From NCBI RefSeq assembly GCF_042453785.1, contig NC_091661.1, positions 26,279,501 to 26,343,500 on the forward strand: 64,000 bases of DNA, given 5' to 3'. The position numbers and the translations under genes were made by a program. The DNA is from Malus domestica (lineage: Eukaryota > Streptophyta > Magnoliopsida > Rosales > Rosaceae). Shown one piece after another: positions 25,391 to 37,725 of the stretch (positions are counted from its first letter, which is position 1; each line of letters starts with the position of its first letter). The notes under the pieces were generated by a model. That model ran no database searches, was not told where the DNA came from, and saw only the letters and a program-made list of their open reading frames with translations.

Positions 25391-27063
25391 TAGAAAATGA
25401 ATCTTTTTAGCATTTTAAAATCTCATTGCATTCCTTATAAGAATAATTTTTTTTCCTTTTTAAATATAAAAAGGTAATGCTAGGAAGATTAAACTAAATG
25501 ATGTATCACTAATAGGAAATGAACACATATATCAACGCTTAAATAATAATCCAATCATCAATTCATGTCTAATTTACAAAATTTTGTCTACAAATTTAGT
25601 CACTCTAGCATTACTCAATATAAAAATTTGGAGTACAATGAGATATTCTAATTGTCAATAATAACACCCAAAAAAACGATGGTTTTTTAATTTTATTATA
25701 GAACAATATCACGTATTCAAGTGAAATTATAAAGTTTAGAGTTTTGAAGTTTTTATCCATGTTTGGTTGTTTAAGATTGAACTGCTTTTGATTGTTTAAT
25801 GAAGGTTATGTTTGCAGTTTTTTTATTTATGATTAATGATATTTGTAAACTTGCAATCAGTGAGTGCTTAAGTTTGTTTTAATTTAAGTGATTGTTTTCA
25901 AACATCAATACATTGTTCTAGTTTTTTTTAAACTATCTTAAGGAGGGGTCATTTTATAAATTTCGTAAAATGTCCCCGAAATCTCAGAGACGGCCCTGAT
26001 AGCACAAAGCAACCAATTGGTCTCTGGCCGGCAACAATCTTCTCAAGGGACGGCCAAAACATAGAAGAGAAGGTGTACATTCTGGCTTTGCACCCGCAGC
26101 ACCTTCAGCCAGTGTTGGTGCCTGCGGCAGCGCCTTGTGAGTTTCAGTTGGAGCTAAGAGTCAAGATGCGGGCGGGTTCATCTGACGAGCCGAGTTGCTA
26201 GGGTTGAGACAATGAAGTCGATAACCAGCAAGTGCACAATTTTGTTAAGAGCTCATGAGTAGAACTTAAACCAGCTTGTAAGTGAAGCGTTGCCCAAGAA
26301 CTCTTATAACACTTTCAGATTCTCCATCTTTCTGATGTTAGACAATTTAGTCCTAACAAATTTGAGGACACCGCAACCCATTATCATTGGAATATGACCA
26401 CCATCTTCCTTGTCGTACAAGGCATCCACTTTAAATAATTGATTGCTACTGTACTTATCAACTTCCATTCTCTTCACTCACTTATGTACTTCTCGTGTTT
26501 TGTTAACTAAGTAATCAAAATTAGAGAACCATTCCAAAGCATTAAAGTGAGGGAGAAGGAACTCGAAGGATAAGGCTGCGAAAATTCCAACTAGTCTCCT
26601 ATGGGACCAAAATGAGTGGATAACCGTAATTCACTACCAGTTGTCCTCTTTTTTATTAAAAAAAAAAAAAGAGAAGGAACTCAAACAGACAAAGTGCGAG
26701 TGTACAAAATCAATGCTTTAGAATATGAGTTTTGGTTATACTTTTGGGTGTGGGATTCTCAATCTAGGTTTTTTAGAACAAAAATCTACTGCTTGGATCT
26801 TGTTCAAAAATCAAAAGGCAAGGAAATTAAGGAGTACATAAGGAAATTTTACCACACATCAAATACTGTAATATAATGTAGATTGCGTATCATCAAAAGT
26901 GGAAACTTATTAGGAAACATCCAATATTATTTCTATATAATCATTATCTTCTTTCTTCATCGACAACCTTAAACCCTTGACATGAAAAATCTTAATATAT
27001 ACAGATTCAAAAAAAGAAAGAAAGAAAAAAAGGTACAGCACCAGAAGCCCATGCATGCAAATA
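25391..27063. other. Intergenic; old repeat debris
   Basis: No supported gene. 26000-26560 is less AT-rich and may be a decayed coding fragment, but all frames are broken and I recognise no family. The plus-strand ORF at 26616-26876 has no recognisable features. Confidence 0.45.
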
Positions 27064-29768
27064 ACGAAGCCACCAACTACTGTTGTGCGGAAGTGTCGCC
27101 TCTCTCACCACCTCTTCACAGTGTTCGCCTTGCTTCTCTTTTTGCCGTCTTTTTTTTCGGCGAGGATTTGACGTACATTTTTTACGTAGAGCTTCAACTC
27201 GGCCCCACTGCTGTCCGAATTATGGGGTTAGAGACGAAGAGGGAGGAGCTGCCACCGTTCGCCATAGGTAAGAACGAGGAAGGGTGTGGCGTGTTCAGCG
27301 GGAGGTGGAATTTTGACGAGTCGACTCGGCCGCTTTACGAGGAATCGGAGTGCCCTTACATTCAGCCGCAGCTGACCTTCCAAGAACACGGGCGGCCCGA
27401 CAAAGTACCAGAAATGGCGTTGGCAGACCCACGGCTGCGATCTTCCCAGGTCAGTGGCTCAGTCTCTAAAAAAAGTCGTTTTAATCGGCGTTATTTGGGA
27501 AAGTTGAGCCGATTTTTCGCTTTCCGTTTTGAGCTTTACAAAAGCATCGTACGACGGGAACTCTCCCAGTTCTCTCGATCCCTACTTACAATCTCGTCAC
27601 CGAGAAACAAAACGGTTTGAAAGGCCGATTGCAATCTTATACAACATGTTTTTTTTTTTATCCTTCTTTACGATACAAGTACACAGTTCCTGTGTTCTCG
27701 ATATATTTGCGTCCTAAATTGGGAGAAACAAGGACCTCGAACACTTAATTTTCGTCTCCTAGAACTGAAACAATGACGCATTTTCTTCATCCTTGATGAG
27801 CTTTTGTGGTGTAGTGTGGGGATATTAATGAAGGAGCAAGTAATTTGAGCCAAGCTGCACGACCAACATTACAATTTTGTATCGAAAGCTTGTATATACA
27901 TCTGAGTTGAATGCGAGACATGCTATACTAGTCATTAACCCAATTTTACAATCGATTAAAATCCCAACATTCGAAAAGAACATTGCATTGGATGTAAAAC
28001 GCGCTAATTCCTCGTTTTCTCCATTTTTTACTAGGAACTTAAGCGAAATCATTCCCACATTTTTTTTCTTCTGTTTATTCAATTAAAAAAAAAAATAAAT
28101 AAAAGTTATAAAATTAAAAATAAGTGTGTAGAAATCAAATCTTATTAGTAGTTACAGAGTCTTATTTTCTTTGTAATATGTAGGCCAACTGCCCAATCCG
28201 TTGTGAGCCTATAGAGTTGTAGACCTTACAAAATTCCTCAAGGTGCCCACAAATATTTGGACCCTAATCATATACTTTTGTCACTTAAGAGCTAAACAAC
28301 CATAATTTATGTTTCTTGATGTTGGATTATTATTATTTTGTTAACTTGATGTTGGATTATTGATTGTAAAATGTACAATATCCTTGTGGCAACAAATTCC
28401 TGCAGCTTCAACGCCACTTTGATGCTCGAGACACTACGAGGGAAGAGGATGATGTTCGTCGGAGATTCTCTAAACCGGGGTCAATTTGCTTCCATGATTT
28501 GCCTTCTCCACTCATTTATCCCCAGTTATGCTAAATCTATGGAATCCTTCGATTCAGACTCATGAACTGTTTTCACAGCCAAGCTGATCAAGTGTTTCAT
28601 TATTTTGTTTCATACCAAATGAACAAAGTTGTTCCTGTTTTACTGAATTATTTGTTGAATAATGTAAAATATAACTTATGTTCGAGTGGTTTCACTTTTA
28701 ATTGCATGTGTTAAAACCGCACACCAACTAGCTAACATGTAGCGAAATTGAGTGATATTAGCTCAGAGTGCCGGAGCCGCAAAACAAGCGCTTTCCACCC
28801 ACGCAAGGACGTTGTTGGCAGGAACAATATCTGTGCTTGACTCATTAATAGTGGACCGTTGAGCATCTTCTGTGAAATCTTTGACATTATTATTTTCCAA
28901 GTTTTGTCAGGAATACAATGCCACAATTGAGTTCCATTGGGCACCATTTCTTCTTGAATCAAACTCAGATGATGCCGTGGTGCATAAGGTATCTGAAAAG
29001 ATTGTTAGGAAAGGATGCATCAATAAGCATGGAAAACATTGGGAGGGTGTTGACATATTGGTGTTTAACACCTACCTCTGGTGGATGACTGCACTCTTCA
29101 AGTTTAAAATCTTGTACACACATCAATATCTCTCCTTAATTTTCACAAATTATGCATATTAATTATTGTTTAAGTAGTTTACTTTTTCTTCCTTCATTGC
29201 TTAATTATATGTCTAATTGCTTAAGCTTTTAATTTGCAGATTATGGTCCATTGATGATGAGGTGAAAAATGTCGTGGAGATGCCAACCATGGAAGCATAT
29301 CGTATGGCGATGAAAAGTTTGGAAAGATGGGTGCAGAAGAACATGGATCCCGAGAAGACGAGGGTCTTTTTCACTAGTATGTCACCTGTTCATGGAAAGT
29401 GAGTTCATTTCTATCACCATCAATTTACTAATGCATGCGGAATTCTTTTGCCTACAAATAGAATAGGAAATGATTCTGCATTTTTTTTCTTTCTGCACTC
29501 TTGTTAAAGTGACATTTGCATAAATTTTTTATACGACTACTAGCAAGGGCGAAGTTAGAAAGCTCAGCGGGAACACTACTAAGTAATGGGGAATGCAACA
29601 CTATTCTCATTGCATCCAAACAATAGCTTGTACAATGCCAAATTATTTTTTCCAATGTTTTTTATGAGGCATTTCGTGCCGTACTTCGCCGACCCATACC
29701 ATTATATGCTTAGTGTACATCACCGCTCTTTAGTGCTCTTTTAATTGTGTCTTTAGGTTAATATTATT

Positions 29769-29954
29769 GGAACTGGATCCTCTCCGGATCCCAATAATCT
29801 GAGCCCAAGGATCATTAGATCCGAGTTGTTGAAATTTGATCTAACGGCTACAGTTATTATAACTTTTAGAGGGCTCTTGTTTGTAGTCGTTGGATCAAAT
29901 TTCAACGACCCGAATCATTTGATCCTTATGCTCAGATTATTGGGATCCGGTTCC
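29769..29954. mobile_element. Mutator-type foldback MITE
   Basis: Long inverted ends: GGAACTGGATCCTCTCCGGA at the left and, reverse-complemented, GGAACCGGATCCCAATAATC at the right. Further inverted pairing occurs around ATTTGATC. Flanks AATATTATT (29760-29768) and AATCTTATT (29955-29963) are 9-bp duplications with one mismatch. It lies in the enlarged intron of the TBL pseudogene. Confidence 0.8.
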
Positions 29955-30270
29955 AATCTTATTATAGGTCAAACAAAGTGTAAAGCCATTATATGTAAAA
30001 GCCGGGAGCTCAAATTGATGAGATGATTAGAAGCAAGGAGGGTTTATGGACCTTTTACTATTTAAAAAAAAAGTGACAAACTTTAAACTTTATTGAAAAG
30101 GTGTTGTTTCACTAAAAACATATATGTTTTTTCCTTGATGGTCTTGGATGAGAATTGTGATAGAGTTGCGCTGGAGAGATGTCGATGTTGTTTAGCTTTT
30201 GTTGAACTCACTTGTTTCCAAAAAATAATTGAAAAGAGATATTTTGAAGGTAGTTTTGACAAATTACTTA

Positions 30271-30653
30271 GACCAACTCCAATGATGGGCTAAAAGCCAA
30301 ATTACCCCCCAAAATTTCCCCCCAAACCCAATCCAACCCAAGGGGAAATTTTGGGCTAAGTGCTAAATGCTAAATGCTAAACTAAGACCAGATTCCTCCC
30401 AAAATTTAGCCCAGAAATCAGAATTTAAAATTTTTAATATTTTTCGGAATTTAATTTTTTTTAGATTAAAATGTTCATAAAATTTTTATTTTTTAATTTA
30501 ATTTAACAAAAAAAAAAACCTAAGTTTATTCTTTAATAATTCCGGCTAAAATTTTAGGCAAAAACGGTTAGAGCAGAAAAACTATTTATGGACTAAAAGC
30601 TAAATTTTCCATGCTAAAAAATTTGACTTTTAACACAACCATTAGAGATGGTC
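30271..30653. mobile_element. Tourist/PIF-Harbinger-like MITE
   Basis: A 383-bp element with ends GACCAACTCCAATG and, reverse-complemented, GACCATCTCTAATG, flanked by TTA on both sides (30268-30270 and 30654-30656). A TTA target duplication points to PIF/Harbinger. The same family recurs at 42465-43144. Confidence 0.8.
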
Positions 30654-30801
30654 TTAATGTAAGTGTATTTTTTAACTGAAAAACGAAGAGGTGGGCCTTC
30701 ATCAAATTTGGCCCTAACTAGTAGCCCTGACCTTCATGGAACAACCCACTTTCTATCAATAAATAACTTGACACAACGATATCGCTTGTATAAAAAAAAA
30801 T

Positions 30802-31346
30802 GTGAAGTGATGATTTAGTTTATGAATTATCACCTCAGTGAAAATTAGGTCAATGAATTATTTTTTTGGGTAAAATAAGTCCCTAAATTCATTAAAAATT
30901 TCTAATTTCATCCCTACTATTATATTCAAAGTTATTTTATCCAATTTTTCATCACTTAAGTCACTTGACACACTTTAGAGTGTAATATTATCATTTTCTC
31001 GTCTATAAGCCTTTAACATTTCATATAGGTTGAGAATTAACGTGTAATTTACCCTCAAAAGTAAACTTACACTTTTTTTTATATGAAAAACTACCAATTT
31101 ATCCTCCAAAGTTAACTCCATATACTATTTCTTTATGAAAAACTACCAATCTACCCTCCAATATGTATCACATATAAGTAATGTGACTTAAATTGACAGA
31201 AAATTGAATATAGTATCTTCCAATATAATATAGGGATATAATTGACATATTTTTATAATTCAAGGATAGATTTTTCTGAAAAAAAAATAGTTTAAGGACC
31301 TAATTTTCAATTATGCAATAATTCAGGAACAAAATTAGCAGTTCAC
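30802..31346. mobile_element. Non-coding element with about 45-bp terminal inverted repeats
   Basis: The left end GTGAAGTGATGATTTAGTTT and the reverse complement of the right end GTGAACTGCTAATTTTGTTC match and continue to a shared GAAAATTAGGTC block. No target duplication was resolved because of A/T runs at the borders. Interior is AT-rich and non-coding. Confidence 0.65.
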
Positions 31347-31578
31347 TTTAAAAAGATAATTTAGACACAACAATAATTAAATGCAAAATTTTCAGTTTTT
31401 CCTATAAAACATGTGCAGTACTGTATTTGATTTTAGATACGAATTAAAAAGGGAAGAGTGGTTGTCAAGTTAAGTTGCTAAGATATATAAATTATCAGGC
31501 ATGATGTTTCCTGTCACTTAATTCCTATCAAGATACCTGAGAATTTAAATAAGGGCCTGTTGGGATGTTGGGATTCCA

Positions 31579-31956
31579 AGGGCTGGTTTGGTATTACTGT
31601 GCTTTGAAAAAAAGCTGTTGTGAGAATAAGCGGTTGTGCTGTGAGAATAAGCGGCTGTGAAATAAATCAGCAGAGTGTTTGGTAAACTTTTTTGTAAAAG
31701 TGCTTTTGGAAAAAAAAGCAGTCTGATAGTGGGTCTTTTCATTAAAGGAGCACTGTAGTTCTGTGTGCTTTGAAAAAAAGCCAGTTTTCCAAAGCTACAA
31801 ATTGCAGCTTCAGCTTTTTCCTTTGATTTCAGCTTATTCTCACAGCAGCTTCCAAAATAAGCCATTTTTTTTAAGTTTACCAAACACCAAAAACACTCCC
31901 AACTTTTTTTCATAGGAGCTTTTTTTTAAAATCACCTCAACCCCAAACTGGGGCCA
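31579..31956. mobile_element. MITE with GGCTGGTTTGG-type ends (copy B, inverted relative to 13044-13416)
   Basis: Same family as 13044-13416 but in the opposite orientation. The left end GGGCTGGTTTGGTATTACTG corresponds to the right end of copy A. The minus-strand ORF 31545-31913 spans shared repeat sequence and is not a gene. Limits are approximate. Confidence 0.75.
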
Positions 31957-32567
31957 AATCTAGGGATCTAGATAACATTGTAAAGATATAATATACATGC
32001 CAAGACTAACAATAGAGAAAGAAAACAACTGAACTTCAAATGTTTCTTTGCATATAGTTGTCTCAAATGCATTCAATCCGATGCTTTCTAACTTCTGAAG
32101 CAAATTTAGTCTCGTTGTTAAAACCATATCATTTTTTTTTTCAAATTCTCCCGTTCGAATGAAGTCTTAACAGTTTGCAAGAAACTTAACATAAATTAAA
32201 TGACAGAAACATATTTGCGAGGAGCACAGACTGGGGAGGAGACCGAGGAGGCAGCTGCTACAATCAAACTACTTTGAGTGAAGATCCTAACTACAAGGGT
32301 TCAGATTCTACGGATGATATAATGCAGATCATAGGAGAGGTGTTCAATAAATCAAAGGTGCCCATTACCTTTCTCAACATCACCCAACTCTCAAGCTATC
32401 GGAAAGATGCACACACATCAATCTACAAGAAGCAGCGGAGCCGGCTGTCCCCAGAACAATTAGCAAACCCTATTAGATATGACTGTGTGCATTGGTGCTT
32501 GCCTGGCCTTCAAGATACTTGGAATGAGCTTCTATTTGCCAAACTTTTCTATCCTTTGACTTTGTGA

Positions 32568-35500
32568 AAAATGCTCATGCGGGTGATATTAGATTATACT
32601 TCCGAAAAATAAAGTAAACAATTAAATTGATCAGTTTAACATTTGAGATTATCTTTGACATTCTTTAATTTAACCAATTTCCCATAAAAATATATTTGTG
32701 AAGCATTACATATACATAAAGCTGATGACATAATACAAATCGTGCACTCTAATCACCAAAAGTAGTACTCATCAAAATAAAAGATTACAGAGTACTTTGG
32801 GACCCGAAATCTTTGCTTAGTGGAAAACACCACATAATTTAAGGGACAGTTTAAACATCACTTGCTTTGATAATGTTCTTGCATAATTAGTGGAAAAGTC
32901 TCCAAAAATTGAGGAAGGACAAGCAGAAAGCCATTCATTTATATATGCACATAAAAATTCGATCTTGTAATTCAGATCATCACTAGCTATGTTATATGCT
33001 ACTCGGATAAATTTTCTAAACCCTAAGACAAATTTCAGCATAGATATACAAACACACTTTCTTCTGTACCTTTAATAGTGTATATATGTGTATGCTCAAT
33101 ATATAGCTGTTGACTAAAATGGAAATTGAAGACCACCTACAAGCTAGAAAATTATAAAGTTTGTGGTCCGTCGTAAGCTGTTTTTATATTTATCGAAAAG
33201 GAACATTTGGATACGAGATCTCTAAACTTCTGAGTTGATATTGTTTACAATTTTTGGAGTGGTCTTACATTGATCATGGAAATTAAACTTGCTATATATA
33301 TATATAGCGGTCTTTTGGACCTTTAGACAATGGTTGGTTGAAGGAAATTTCAACCAAAATATTAGAGTTTTGGTTGACCGAGTCAAATTAGTCATGGGAC
33401 ACGCACGTACATACGTGATGAGAATTTTTTTAATGTGATTGGAATACAAGTGGTATCTCACGTGTTTTTATATAAGTGGGAAAAATTTTAATATTTAAGT
33501 TATTAACTTTTTAACATACATATCACACAATTTATATAATGACACGTAGTATATATTATTCTGTATTCTGATTACCCTGAAAAATCTCTCGTAAGTGATG
33601 AGGTAATGGGTGGCTTTGATTTTGTAAACAAGATGGAACATTAAATTGCCTCCTTGCCAACTTGCTAATCAACTTGCAGCCAGCTAATGGAGATTATATA
33701 TCTCTTCCAACACACAACGTATGTAGGGTAGAATTTATATAATAAAAGTGAGGCAAAACTTGCAACTTGCTTTTGTTTCCCAAACCAACTTGATCGTTGT
33801 TTAAGTCAAGTTGCAATCCAAATGCACCCAATATTGATTCCTCAACATCGCCAATTACCACTTTAGCACAACATGATACGATATTCAAAAGTCCATGCCT
33901 GTGCTTCTATGTAAAAATACAAGATTGAAGACTTTAAAACATAACACGTCAGATTTGAAATGAATTAGTAGTACGTTTTACTTAAAAATAAATAATGCCA
34001 ACTAGATCCTCAATCTATAGTAAGACATGTAAAGCAAGTATATTTTTTATTAAAAAAATGACATACATAATGAAATCATATTCGTTCAAAAAAAAAAAAA
34101 TGAAATCAAATATTTTTTTAATAATCAGTTCATATGTACCTTGAGTAATGTTAGGGTGATCAAATTTGTAGACTACATTTGAAAACTAAATGATGTGTTA
34201 CCAATAAGAAATAAGTATGTTAATTAACACTTAAGTAAAATTCAATTATCAAATTCTATGTTATTTAGTTTACAAATTTAATTTTTCTAGTATTATCCGT
34301 GCACACCTTTAGGGATGTCAGGAGCATAGGATCAGAGGGCACATGCTTCCTCACCTTTTTTTGTCTTTTAAAAAATCTCATATTGATTTTCTTAAATAGT
34401 TGCAAAATCAACTTTAGTTCTTGAGTGCCCCTCCCCATTTTTTTTCCCTTCTCACTCAATCATGTCTAAAAACCCTATTGCATTTAATATGAATGAGTAT
34501 TAACTTATAAATACAACAAGTAAAGAAAGAAGGTTTTTTTTTATTTTTTTTATCAAGTTTAGGAAGTTAGCTTGATTTATTTTTTATTTTATTTTAAAAT
34601 ACTGTTTTTTTAAGGTGCTATCTTCTTAGTCCAATTTCTAAATTTTCCATTTCCTTTATATATATATAACTTTTCCATTGTTTTTTTTTTTTATCAATTT
34701 AATAAGTAATTGATGCATGTAAATTTTTTTTGGTAGGTAATGCATGTACATATGCACACCATATCTATTTATGGGGTCTGGAGTATGGCATACTTGGGTA
34801 CTTAAAGTCGTTAGATCCATTACTTTGTCGAGGGATCTAAGTGACGAAGTATGTGTATGGTAGAACAATTACTATTTAAGTATTTTGATAAGAGAAATAA
34901 CTATAATAAACATATTTTGATATTTCATAGTAGGAAATGATTCATGTTTATTATTTCGTCATTATATTATCATTGTGTTGTCGTTATGTTATTGTTGTGT
35001 CATCGATATATGATTAGTATATCGTTGTTATTGAAAAATAATCATGTAGGCAAACCAAAATGTTGAAATATGTGTATTAAAGTTATTTTGATTTTTTGTA
35101 TGACCACTGGAAATTTTACTATATTACTATTTTTTGAAGTATTGCTTTCTCACATGTATAATATTGTTTGTTAAAAGAATTTCAGGATTGATTTCGTACT
35201 ATGTACCATATATATAACATGCTAGTATCAATACAATAAAGAGTAGTGTTATACTTACTATTTAGTTGTACTATCACTTGTATCATTTTTCTAATAGAAG
35301 TGAATCCCGTCAACTTATATAGGTTCCATCTCTATTTGAGAAATAGCACAAATAGTGGTACAACTAGATGGTAAAAATAACATTTTTGATAAAATAATTG
35401 ATCCTTCGATTCTCCTCTTGCAAGGTCCTACGTACTCACTTTCTGGATTGCACTGTTTCTGCTTATCTATTATGTTCAGTAAGTAAAACTGTAACAAAAA

Positions 35501-35802
35501 TCGTGTTCTTTATAACAATTGGCCATGGCCACCCCCATGCATCAATATTCTTATAGAAGCTACATTGTAATTCATTAACTTAACCTTGTTCTGCTTGTAC
35601 TCACTGTACTATCTGTCTCTGCACATCGGTGCCAGTGCAATATTGTTGCGAATCTTCACACTTTACAGCAGTTATCTCATCGGCATTGCGGATATATATG
35701 AGAAGAAGGATTAGTCAATTTCTTAGCCAACTTTTAATTTTTTTATAATAGTGTACAGTATACTAGCGTACGGAAAGAAACGCAGCTGAATCTCATTAGC
35801 TG

Positions 35803-35838
<36 letters not shown>

Positions 35839-36383
35839 ATACACTCTTTCTTTTACCAAAAAATCCAAAAATAAATAAATAAATAAATAATCCTTCGGCT
35901 GTTTGAAGAGATTTTATTGAATAAACCTGTTTGATGTTTCAAGTGGATTCGAAATAGAGAGATCATATATTAGTTATACATATAATTCAGAAATATGCAT
36001 ACTATATTATTATTATCTGGGATCAATCTGCTATAGTTGTTTCCATTTTATCGGAATTAGCTGAAGAGAGAACATCATTGGAACTAGGGTTAGGTTAGTC
36101 CTCAAGTTCCACATTTACCCTATAACATACATTTATAAGACTTCATATATAATACAAAACATACATTTTAAAGACTTCATATATAATACAATATAGAGAA
36201 ACAGTAGGAGTAAACATTGAAGAAACAAACAATGGACAAAGTCGTAGAAAAGTTCTAATTAATTTTGTTAATATAGTCTTTTAATATAAATAATATTGAG
36301 AGATAAGTGAATCTAAAAATTTAAAATCGATAAAAGCTTTTAAATACTTGAGTTACAAACACACTCTTCAAGGATATATATAT
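32568..36383. other. Gene-poor AT-rich intergenic region
   Basis: No supported gene on either strand. It contains A/T runs, a (GA)14 microsatellite (35808-35835), a short (AAAT)n tract around 35870-35890, and short unrecognised open frames. Confidence 0.6.
35808..35835. repeat. (AG)14 microsatellite
   Basis: An uninterrupted AG dinucleotide run. Confidence 0.95.
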
Positions 36384-36786
36384 GAAGCATTTAAGGGAAG
36401 AGATCTTCATTTTTTTTTATAAAAATGGGGATTAGTTGTGGGGTCCACACCTCATCGAACTTTAACAATCAGAACCGTTTATTTTTCAAGTTGTACCTCA
36501 TAGATCATCCTTGCAAAATATTAGCCAAATCGGAAATTTTTAAGACGTCTAATTGGGTTCAAAGAAATGAATGAATACTTTATTATATAAGAAACAATGA
36601 AATTTGATCTTGATAATTAAATAGGCAAATGGTTTCGGATTGAATTGAATTTTTGCAAGGATGATCTATGAATCGAGACTTACGAAATAAATAGTTCGGA
36701 TAGTTAAAATTCGATGTGGAGTGGGCCCCACACTTAATTCTCATTTTTTTTCTTCAAAAAAAATAGGGATCCCTTTGCATAAAGGG
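36384..36786. mobile_element. Foldback MITE, copy 1
   Basis: Long imperfect inverted repeats: the left arm with GGGGATTAGTTGTGGGGTCC pairs with the reverse complement of the right arm GGGCCCCACACTTAATTCTC. It is a direct repeat of 37118-37532. Flanks TATATATAT on both sides fit a 9-bp duplication but lie in an AT tract, so this is weaker evidence. Confidence 0.75.
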
Positions 36787-36803
36787 TATATATATATAAC
36801 TTA

Positions 36804-36972
36804 TATTTTTTTTAGTACATTGATATTTTTACACTAATGGGAGGGGGAGTTCGGCTAAGTCACACAATGGGCAGCCTAATTTGGTATCGAATTCGTCATC
36901 CACAAGATTCGAACCTAAGACTTCTTACATCCAAGTGAAGAGGAATACCACCAAACTGTAGTACTGAGTGAC
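36804..36972 (-). mobile_element. tRNA-derived SINE with exact 14-bp target duplication
   Basis: Read on the minus strand, the element begins near CACTCAGTACTACAGTTTGG, contains the B-box-like GGTTCGAATC and ends in an A-rich tail. It is flanked by identical 14-mers ATATATATAACTTA at 36790-36803 and 36973-36986. The left duplication overlaps the right flank of the MITE at 36384-36786. Confidence 0.88.
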
Positions 36973-37117
36973 ATATATATAACTTACATAAGCAAACTAT
37001 TTCTCATTTAAAGAAATGAAAAAACAAAACACAAAGGAAACAAGAGAAATTAGAAGGATGAATGCACCGTGAAATTGGACATAGTTTATGAAATTATAAG
37101 ATGGTATTTCAAACATA

Positions 37118-37532
37118 GCAAGCGTTTAAGGGAAGAGATTTCTATTTTATTTTTTTTTATAAAAATGGGGATTAGTTATGGGGTCCAAACCACATCAAAC
37201 TTTAACAATCCGAACATTCTATTTTTTAAGTTGCACCACATAGATCATTCTTGCAAAATATTAGCCAAATCAGAAATATTTAAGACAACTAATTGGGTTA
37301 AAAAAAATTAACGAATACTTTGTTATATAAGAAACAATGAAATTTTATCTTGATAATTAAATAGGCAAATGATTTCAGATTGAATTGAATTTTTGCAAGG
37401 ATGATCTATGAATCGAAACTTACAAAATAGATGGTTCAAATTGTTAAAGTTTAATATGGAGTGAGTCCCACACTTATATATCCTTATTTTTTGAAGAAAA
37501 AAAAATAAGAATCCCTTTGCATAAAGGGCCTA
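37118..37532. mobile_element. Foldback MITE, copy 2
   Basis: Diverged direct copy of 36384-36786 with the same arms and middle. Flanked by identical TTCAAACATA at 37108-37117 and 37533-37542 (9-10 bp), which fits a Mutator-like insertion. It lies about 190 bp downstream of the PYL stop codon. Confidence 0.82.
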
Positions 37533-37725
37533 TTCAAACATAATAATGTTATGTAGATCGATTGAACAATCTGAGGTCACATGGTAAAGGAAATTAAAGA
37601 GGTAATTTATAAAATGCATTAATATACACAATATCATACAACAACCCTTGACCATTTTTCAACCAGCTGCAGAGATCGAGCCTCAAAGAAAGGCAAAAAA
37701 AAGGAATCATGAAACGTGAAAAATT

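Larger units (their letters stand above)
27064..32567 (+). pseudogene. Broken tandem copy of the TBL gene
   Basis: Exon-by-exon match to the TBL gene at 20843. Equivalents: exon 1 from 27064, exon 2 about 27231-27450, exon 3 about 28405-28586, exon 4 about 28912-29110, exon 5 about 29241-29399, exon 6 about 32222-32567. Lesions seen: ACG (27064-27066) where the gene has its ATG, a 2-nt deletion near 27400 after the GRPDK segment, and a stop TGA at 28563-28565 where the gene has CGA. The last exon is open, though one codon is missing before the DCVH motif. The intron before the last exon has grown from 132 bp in the gene to about 2.8 kb and holds at least four transposable elements. GDS and DCVH are still visible, so decay is moderate. 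Production of an active acetyltransferase is unlikely. Confidence 0.9.

Noticed and set aside
26000-26876. Possible decayed gene between the TBL copies
   Set aside because: All frames are broken and no family motif can be named, so it is left as unassigned intergenic sequence.
36804-36972. tRNA-like A and B box motifs that might indicate a tRNA gene
   Set aside because: Box spacing, A-rich tail and 14-bp flanking duplication show a SINE; no cloverleaf or anticodon arm seen here or at 40879 and 20028.
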